From positions 1 through 9,880 of the forward strand of contig CALVQZ010000065.1 of NCBI GenBank assembly GCA_944358275.1: a stretch of 9,880 nt of DNA, read 5' to 3'. Position 1 is the stretch's first letter. Every line of letters begins with the position of its first letter. A program made the position numbers and the translations under genes. Source of the DNA: an uncultured Bacilli bacterium (lineage in GTDB: Bacteria; Bacillota_I; Bacilli_A; RF39; UBA660). Positions 6,389-9,880 of the stretch are shown piece after piece. The notes beneath the pieces were generated by a model. It did not search any database. It was given only the letters and a program-made list of their open reading frames with translations, and was not told the DNA's origin.

Positions 6389-7090
6389 ATGAAAATATTT
6401 AAAAAAATACTATTACTAATAACGCTTTCAATCATATTTATAATGACAATAAAAAAAGATGACAAAGTGTCATATATATCACTTGGTGATGGTCTAAGTA
6501 AAGGAATAAACTATAATAACTACGAAAGCATCGGTTTTAGTGACATCATTTCAGAAAACTTACGAAAAAAAGATAAACTAAAATTTTATACTAAAAATTT
6601 TTCTAATATAGATAATAGAATTACAGACTTAATAGATGATATAAATAAAAATATAAGCACAACTATAAATGGAAAAGAAATAACTATACAAAATGCAATT
6701 AAAAATGCAAATCTAATAACCTTATCGATTGGAATGAACGAAATAATGTATAAATACTCAAGCAATATAAATGATGGATATATGTATAGTTATATAGATG
6801 AATGCATGAATGATATAAAAATACTCCTAAATAAAATAAAAAAATTAAATAACAAAGATATATACTTACTAGGATATTACAATCCAACAACAGACTTATC
6901 GTTAGATAAATTTATTAAATATTCAAACAATAAACTTATAGACATATGTAAAGAATATGAAATAAAATTTATAAATTTACATAATATATTTAAAAATAAT
7001 AAACATCTAATATATAATCAAAAAAATTATTATCCAAATCAAGATGGTTATAAACTAATAGCAAACCAAATACTTAAAGAAATAAATTAA
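6389..7090 (+). CDS. SGNH/GDSL-fold protein with substituted catalytic residues (233 aa)
   Basis: The fold is suggested by the order of SGNH blocks: YISLGDGLSKGI (29-40) at block I, LITLSIGMNEI (109-119) at block III, and YYPNQDGYKLIANQIL (214-229) at block V, where active members have DxxHPN followed by a similar GYxxIA helix. Residues 5-20 form a hydrophobic signal or anchor, so it probably acts at the outer membrane face. Active enzymes have GDS; here the nucleophile position is Gly35. The block V His position is Tyr215 and the Asp position is Lys212; Asn117 of block III is kept. It may therefore be a non-catalytic, perhaps ligand-binding, member, or it may use another Ser such as Ser37. 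The start is ATG 6389 behind GGGAGG (6379-6384). It follows murA by 32 bases but behind a terminator-like hairpin. Relatives are often annotated as lysophospholipase L1-like; the substrate is unknown. Confidence 0.72.
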   Translation: MKIFKKILLLITLSIIFIMTIKKDDKVSYISLGDGLSKGINYNNYESIGFSDIISENLRKKDKLKFYTKNFSNIDNRITDLIDDINKNISTTINGKEITIQNAIKNANLITLSIGMNEIMYKYSSNINDGYMYSYIDECMNDIKILLNKIKKLNNKDIYLLGYYNPTTDLSLDKFIKYSNNKLIDICKEYEIKFINLHNIFKNNKHLIYNQKNYYPNQDGYKLIANQILKEIN

Positions 7091-7159
7091 AATAAAAATA
7101 AATATTAAAAATTTTAATTCACGGATAACATAAATTTACACAAAAAAAATAAAATATAG

Positions 7160-7188
7160 TTGATAAATTACAAATAAGTTGTTATAAT
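7160..7188 (+). promoter_or_regulatory. Sigma-A-type promoter of rpmE
   Basis: TTGATA (7160-7165), a 17-bp spacer and TATAAT (7183-7188). Transcription would start near 7195, leaving a leader of about 50 nt that contains a perfect hairpin. Confidence 0.82.
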
Positions 7189-7209
7189 ATGTAAGACTTT
7201 TAAATTACT

Positions 7210-7227
7210 ATGACTATTATTAGTCAT
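7210..7227 (+). promoter_or_regulatory. Leader hairpin upstream of rpmE
   Basis: ATGACTA (7210-7216) and TAGTCAT (7221-7227) form a perfect 7-bp stem with a TTAT loop. It ends just 4 bases before the AAAGGAG ribosome site (7232-7238). The position suits an autoregulatory ribosomal-protein leader, but there is no T-run, so control, if any, would be at translation. Confidence 0.6.
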
Positions 7228-7246
7228 GGCGAAAGGAGAATAGAAA

Positions 7247-7450
7247 ATGAGTAAGTATCAATCTAATTATGTTGATTGTGTTGCAACTTGTGCATGTGGA
7301 GCAACTTTTACTACAAAATCAACAAAAGAAAAAATTTATGTTGAACAATGTTCAGAATGTCACCCATTCTATACAGGACAACATCAAAATAACAATGCTA
7401 GAAGAGGTAAGGTTGAACAATTTAATAAAAAATATGGCTTTACAAAATAA
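7247..7450 (+). CDS. rpmE: 50S ribosomal protein L31, zinc-binding type (67 aa)
   Basis: A component of the large ribosomal subunit that bridges to the small subunit. The four zinc-binding cysteines of the C+ type are present: Cys15 and Cys17 in CAC and Cys35 and Cys38 in CSEC. HPFYTGQ (39-45) and the basic tail RRGKVEQFNKKYG are family signatures. The length matches the usual 66-70 aa. Start ATG 7247 has AAAGGAG 8 bases upstream. In Bacillus the zinc form is displaced by a Cys-free paralogue (YtiA) under zinc starvation; no such paralogue or Zur box is visible here. The gene has its own promoter and terminator and is thus independent of the fba-murA operon, though it keeps the Bacillus-like neighbourhood. 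Confidence 0.95.
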   Translation: MSKYQSNYVDCVATCACGATFTTKSTKEKIYVEQCSECHPFYTGQHQNNNARRGKVEQFNKKYGFTK

Positions 7451-7452
7451 AA

Positions 7453-7482
7453 TGTATAGGAGTTCCTATATATTTTTATTTT
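7453..7482 (+). terminator. Intrinsic terminator of rpmE
   Basis: TATAGG (7455-7460), loop AGTT, CCTATA (7465-7470), then TATTTTTATTTT. It begins three bases after the rpmE stop. The six-pair stem is short but well placed. Confidence 0.72.
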
Positions 7483-7483
7483 G

Positions 7484-7534
7484 TGATATAATGTTTAGTA
7501 TTTTATGGCACATTTTTCTTATTGGAAAAATGTG
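7484..7534 (+). other. Extended -10 box followed by a perfect 10-bp hairpin
   Basis: TGATATAAT (7484-7492) is a full TGn extended -10 element with no good -35. Seventeen bases further on, CACATTTTTC (7509-7518) and GAAAAATGTG (7525-7534) form a perfect stem with a six-base loop, extendable by two G-T pairs. No T-run follows on the + strand. It lies between the rpmE terminator and the left inverted repeat, so it is either native flanking DNA or an outer part of the element. Confidence 0.5.
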
Positions 7535-7544
7535 TTATAAAATT

Positions 7545-7566
7545 ATTGTACCAAATTTCTAACGAA
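7545..7566 (+). repeat. Left copy of a 22-bp inverted repeat
   Basis: Begins ATTGTACCAA and ends TAACGAA. The reverse complement of 9859-9880 is the same 22 bases. Inside it, both copies show a looser similarity (CATATAGG here, CATTAGG on the right), so the repeat may run imperfectly to about 34 bp. Confidence 0.85.
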
Positions 7567-7576
7567 TATACATATA

Positions 7577-7693
7577 GGGGAAAGTATTGTTTTCGGTCTA
7601 ATATAAAATGACCTAACTCTGTAACATAGGAATACAACTACAAAAAAATATGAGTAAAAATTGTATTTTTGGTTATAGTTCCCCCTTTCCCCC
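7577..7693. other. Branched inverted-repeat region with a C5T3C5 tract beyond the transposase stop
   Basis: GGGGAAAG (7577-7584) is complementary to CTTTCCCC (7685-7692). Between them lie GGTC (7596-7599) with GACC (7610-7613), and a longer two-part stem AACTA (7636-7640) with TAGTT (7676-7680) plus AAAAATA (7644-7650) with TATTTTT (7664-7670). Together they could fold into a three-stem branched structure in DNA or RNA. The tract CCCCCTTTCCCCC (7681-7693), read as G5A3G5 on the transposase strand, is striking in such AT-rich DNA. In IS91 the replication origin lies in this position, downstream of the transposase. Confidence 0.5.
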
Positions 7694-7701
7694 AAACTGT
7701 A

Positions 7702-7725
7702 TAATATATCAATTTTAATATATTA
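7702..7725 (-). terminator. Hairpin overlapping the transposase stop codon
   Basis: TAATATAT (7702-7709) pairs with ATATATTA (7718-7725) around an eight-base loop, and the transposase TAA (7725-7723) forms part of the stem. There is no T-run after it on the minus strand, so it is a weak terminator at best; it may instead protect the 3' end or belong to the structured end of the element. Confidence 0.35.
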
Positions 7726-8847
7726 GGTCCGGTTTAAATTGTATACGAACCTATAATCAAAGTTAAATGAACCACATTTTTCGCATTTGAATTTATTAAA
7801 TATCCTTTTTGTTTCATTAATAAATTCGTTTGTTATTATTTTTGATATTAGAAATCTACAAAATCTAATATTATTTTTCTTATTTTTATTGCTAAGTATT
7901 CCATAATGTTTTATTTTAGTAAAATTTTCCGGTAATACATGAAGCATAAATCTTCTTATAAATTCATTTGCGGTAATAGTCATTTCTTTAATTTTGGAAT
8001 TATCCTTATAATCTTTGTATTCAAATGTTACACAACCATCGTTTATATCTTTGATTCTTTCATTTGATATTGCAACTCTAAAAGAGTATCTACCAACATA
8101 TTCAACTACGTTTTCAACGCTACCTTTTGGAGGTTCTATATAAGTAATCCATGTTTTAGAATAAAGTGGTTGTAAAAACTTATTGAATGCTTTAAAGTTT
8201 TTTAAACTCTCTTTTAAAAACAAATTATTATGTTCATGTTTTAAGTAACATAAAAATTTCTTTTTAAATAATGAACCTAAAACTTGAACCTTAAAAATAT
8301 AATCTTTATCGCAAGAAACCCATTTATTATTATTTAGCCCACCACCAGTTACAATTGAATGAATATGAGGATGAAATTCCATCGTTTGACCCCAAGTATG
8401 TAGAATAGAGGTTATTCCCACCTTAGCACCTAGCCATTTTGGATCGTTAGCTAAAGTTAGTATTGATTCGCTAGTTGATTTAAATAAAATGTCGTAACAT
8501 ATTTTTTTGTTATGAAAAACTATTTCATTTAATTCACAAGGTATAGTTGTAATAATGTGAAAGTATTTAGAATCGAGTAGATACTTAGATTCATTATCAA
8601 TCCATTTTTCTCTAGCATATTTTTGACACATTGGACAGTGTCTATTTCTACATGAATTGTATCCAAAATATTCCTCACCGCATTCTTTACAGGTACAAAT
8701 ATGATATCCAAGATTTTTAGTACCACAATTTCTTATTGCATTAAATGCTTTCCATTGTTCTTTTGACAAATGATTATTTTTTATATATTCATCGCCATAT
8801 TTAACAAAGACATCTTGAATAGTATATTCAGACATATCTTTTGTCAT
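7723..8847 (-). CDS. IS91-family HUH (Y2) transposase, 374 aa
   Basis: A rolling-circle transposase that nicks one strand and attaches to it through tyrosine. The N-terminal zinc-ribbon domain has Cys51, Cys53, Cys56, Cys66, Cys71 and Cys74 (with NRHCPMCQ at 68-75). The metal-binding HUH motif is in EFHPHIHSIVTGGG (157-170; His161 and His163). The catalytic pair Tyr250 and Tyr254 lies in EYVGRYSFRVAISNERI, spaced as in IS91 Y2 enzymes. The conserved FMLHVLPENFTKIKHYG follows at 300-316, and a second Cys pair (355, 358) near the C-terminus. All expected motifs are present and the frame is open, so it looks intact. The start may be ATG 8847 or the internal ATG 8835; both overlap the recombinase gene (which ends at 8828), and no strong ribosome site is seen, which suggests translational coupling. 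Confidence 0.92.
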   Translation of the reverse strand: MTKDMSEYTIQDVFVKYGDEYIKNNHLSKEQWKAFNAIRNCGTKNLGYHICTCKECGEEYFGYNSCRNRHCPMCQKYAREKWIDNESKYLLDSKYFHIITTIPCELNEIVFHNKKICYDILFKSTSESILTLANDPKWLGAKVGITSILHTWGQTMEFHPHIHSIVTGGGLNNNKWVSCDKDYIFKVQVLGSLFKKKFLCYLKHEHNNLFLKESLKNFKAFNKFLQPLYSKTWITYIEPPKGSVENVVEYVGRYSFRVAISNERIKDINDGCVTFEYKDYKDNSKIKEMTITANEFIRRFMLHVLPENFTKIKHYGILSNKNKKNNIRFCRFLISKIITNEFINETKRIFNKFKCEKCGSFNFDYRFVYNLNRT

Positions 8848-9676
8848 CCAGTTCAGTAAAATTATGTGATAGGTGAAGATATATTGTTGTTGTATTTAAA
8901 TTTGTATGACCAAGCATAGATTGAAGTTTTAAAAGATTTCCACTACTTTGTAAATAGTAAGTAGCAAAGGAATGGCGCAAGGAATGAAATGACATATTTG
9001 AATCTAAATTATAAGTATCTTTAATTGTCGAAAAATAATTAATAATTGATTTAGAGTTCATAAAACTTTTATTATTTAATCCTGGAAATAAATAACCAGA
9101 TTTAATATTTCTTTCTCTGCAGTATAAATTCAATAATTTAATAGTTGAATCTAAAAGAATGGTATATCTTTCTTTGTTGCCTTTCCCTAAAACTTTTAGC
9201 TTATGGTCTTTGGAATTTATATCTTCAACCTTAATTCTAGATACTTCATCAACTCTTAAACCAGAACAAAAAGCAAGAATTAACCAACATTTACGCTTTA
9301 ATAATTTTTCTTCATTAATAATTTTTAAAAAAATATCTTTGGGTAAAATTGTAGGTAATCTTTTAGGCACTTTAGAAGTTGGCAATAAAAGTCTATTAAA
9401 TGACTTATTAAAACAAACTAAATAAAATAATCTAATTGCAGCAATGGCAAGATTATAAGTATATTTACTTTTATTGCATTTAATAAATGTTTCGTTTACA
9501 TATGGGATAATATCTTCTTCATTTAAATTTTCAATATATGTATTTTCATCAAAATATTTAAAAAAATTGGATAAAGCACATTTGTAGTTAATAAAAGTAT
9601 TTTCACTCCTTCCTCTTAGCATTAAATTTTCATGAATTTTAGTAATCCATATTTTTTGATTTTCATCAGTATTCAT
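8828..9676 (-). CDS. Tyrosine recombinase (XerC/D-like integrase), 282 aa
   Basis: A site-specific recombinase of the lambda-integrase type. Residues 1-95 form the SAM-like core-binding domain (ENTFINYKCALSNFFKYF). The catalytic domain has Arg141 in CSGLRVDEV, Lys165 in KVLGKGNKER, His231 and Arg234 in SFHSLRHSFATY, His257 in MLGHTNLNTTT, and the nucleophile Tyr266 in IYLHLS, so the R-K-H-R-H-Y set is complete. The length is close to XerC/D. Start ATG 9676 has AAAGGAG (9690-9684) 7 bases upstream, but that site lies in a hairpin arm. Its 3' end overlaps the transposase gene by 8 or 20 bases depending on the transposase start. In this context it is probably a helper of the IS91-like element, perhaps resolving intermediates, not the chromosomal dimer-resolution Xer; that role is inferred. 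Confidence 0.9.
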   Translation of the reverse strand: MNTDENQKIWITKIHENLMLRGRSENTFINYKCALSNFFKYFDENTYIENLNEEDIIPYVNETFIKCNKSKYTYNLAIAAIRLFYLVCFNKSFNRLLLPTSKVPKRLPTILPKDIFLKIINEEKLLKRKCWLILAFCSGLRVDEVSRIKVEDINSKDHKLKVLGKGNKERYTILLDSTIKLLNLYCRERNIKSGYLFPGLNNKSFMNSKSIINYFSTIKDTYNLDSNMSFHSLRHSFATYYLQSSGNLLKLQSMLGHTNLNTTTIYLHLSHNFTELDDKRYV

Positions 9677-9709
9677 AAAAAAACTCCTTTCATTTTGTCA
9701 AAAAGGAGT
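9677..9709 (-). promoter_or_regulatory. Hairpin plus T-run enclosing the recombinase ribosome site
   Basis: On the minus strand ACTCCTTT (9709-9702) pairs perfectly with AAAGGAGT (9690-9683) across an 11-base loop, and six T (9682-9677) lead straight into ATG 9676. The 3' arm is the Shine-Dalgarno. The same structure could therefore end transcription early and, in transcripts that pass, hide the ribosome site. Confidence 0.72.
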
Positions 9710-9718
9710 AATAACTAC

Positions 9719-9746
9719 TTTATATATTTAGAATTTTGTGTATAAT
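9719..9746 (+). promoter_or_regulatory. Possible + strand promoter opposing the recombinase gene
   Basis: TATAAT (9741-9746) preceded by TTGTG, with TTTATA (9719-9724) at 16-bp spacing as a 4/6 match to the -35 consensus. It points away from the recombinase gene, towards a terminator-like hairpin that begins only 7 bases further on. Confidence 0.5.
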
Positions 9747-9752
9747 AGTAAG

Positions 9753-9812
9753 TGTGTTAGTTATATGTCCTTTTTGAGCGAAGAATATAATAAACTAACA
9801 CTTTTTATTTTG
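9753..9812 (+). ncRNA. Candidate short antisense RNA with its own terminator
   Basis: The + strand promoter at 9719-9746 would start a transcript near 9753. GTGTTAGTT (9754-9762) pairs perfectly with AACTAACAC (9793-9801), followed by TTTTTATTTT, so the RNA would end near 9811 after about 60 nt. Its first half is complementary to the expected 5' leader of the recombinase mRNA (from about 9780 downward). Some IS elements use such antisense RNAs, IS10 being the classic case. No reading frame is visible in it. The hairpin loop of 30 bases is large, which lowers confidence. Confidence 0.4.
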
Positions 9813-9815
9813 CAA
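9787..9815 (-). promoter_or_regulatory. Possible promoter of the recombinase-transposase pair
   Basis: Read on the minus strand, TTGCAA (9815-9810), a 17-bp spacer and TATTAT (9792-9787). Transcription would begin near 9780, about 104 bases before the recombinase ATG, and the leader would include the ribosome-site hairpin. The -10 box overlaps the 3' arm region of the opposing short transcript. Confidence 0.5.
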
Positions 9816-9858
9816 TATTAAAAGTATAAAACTTAATAATAGTTAAACCTAATGACTT

Positions 9859-9880
9859 TTCGTTAGAAATTTGGTACAAT
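9859..9880 (-). repeat. Right copy of the 22-bp inverted repeat
   Basis: The reverse complement of 7545-7566 without mismatch, ending at the final base of the window. The match could continue beyond the window. Confidence 0.85.

Larger units (their letters stand above)
7545..9880 (-). mobile_element. IS91-like element with tyrosine recombinase and HUH transposase (about 2.3 kb)
   Basis: Two overlapping minus-strand genes, a tyrosine recombinase and an IS91-family Y2 transposase, occupy 7723-9676. They are bracketed by a perfect 22-bp inverted repeat at 7545-7566 and 9859-9880, which are taken here as the likely ends. IS91-type elements normally transpose by rolling circle from an origin beyond the transposase 3' end to a terminus at the other side and usually lack long terminal inverted repeats, so the boundaries are an inference. 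Some IS91 relatives carry an accompanying recombinase gene. The right end coincides with the window end, so target duplication or a longer repeat cannot be judged. Insertion is behind rpmE and breaks no recognisable gene. Confidence 0.65.

Noticed and set aside
7091..7159. Terminator after the SGNH gene (ATTAAAA/TTTTAAT)
   Set aside because: The palindrome is pure A/T with no following T-run, as expected by chance in this base composition.
7269..7562. A 97-codon + strand frame overlapping rpmE
   Set aside because: It is the +1 shadow of rpmE running through its terminator. The L31 frame has the ribosome site and zinc cysteines.
9159..9425. A + strand frame inside the recombinase gene
   Set aside because: It is antisense to the catalytic domain, with no ribosome site and no recognisable motif.
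7545..9880. TnpB/omega-RNA or IS200/IS605 element
   Set aside because: The HUH enzyme has the IS91 zinc-ribbon and YxxxY pair, is 374 aa instead of about 140-150, and no TnpB is present.

Overview
The window is very AT-rich (by eye about three quarters A+T, with strong A-ending codon preference) and uses TGG for Trp and TGA as stop. It carries a sporulation signalling gene (spoIIR) and a zinc-type L31 gene. This points to a low-GC Bacillota member, possibly an uncultured gut lineage of Bacilli or Clostridia; the sequence alone does not fix the species. All housekeeping genes lie on the + strand. The only minus-strand genes are the two of a mobile element at the right end.

Layout. 1-247 is the 3' end of prmC (release-factor methyltransferase). 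287-799 is spoIIR. 867-2423 and 2590-4198 are two tandem units, each with a sigma-A-type promoter, a nearly identical leader, a gene for a membrane-anchored protein of unknown function, and a terminator with the same stem sequence. The proteins are diverged paralogues of 476 and 498 aa, each with a cytoplasmic N-terminal domain, one membrane helix, a Thr/Glu-rich linker and a large outer domain. 4239-7090 is a likely operon of class II fructose-bisphosphate aldolase (fba), murA and an SGNH/GDSL-fold protein whose catalytic residues look substituted. A terminator hairpin between murA and the SGNH gene probably reduces expression of the latter. 7160-7482 is rpmE with its own promoter, a leader hairpin and a terminator.

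7545-9880 looks like a roughly 2.3-kb mobile element on the minus strand. It has a tyrosine recombinase gene overlapping an IS91-type HUH transposase gene, bracketed by a perfect 22-bp inverted repeat whose right copy ends exactly at the last base of the window. Its non-coding ends are rich in structure: a hairpin plus T-run that contains the recombinase Shine-Dalgarno, a possible short antisense transcript opposite the recombinase leader, and a branched hairpin region with a G5A3G5 tract beyond the transposase stop.

Gene order recalls Bacillus subtilis, where fbaA, murAB (murZ), rho and rpmE are followed by tdk, prfA, prmC and spoIIR. Here prmC-spoIIR lies upstream of fba-murA, rpmE follows without rho, and the paralogue pair sits at the junction. 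The most novel parts are the duplicated membrane-protein units, the degenerate SGNH protein, and the regulatory structures of the mobile element.
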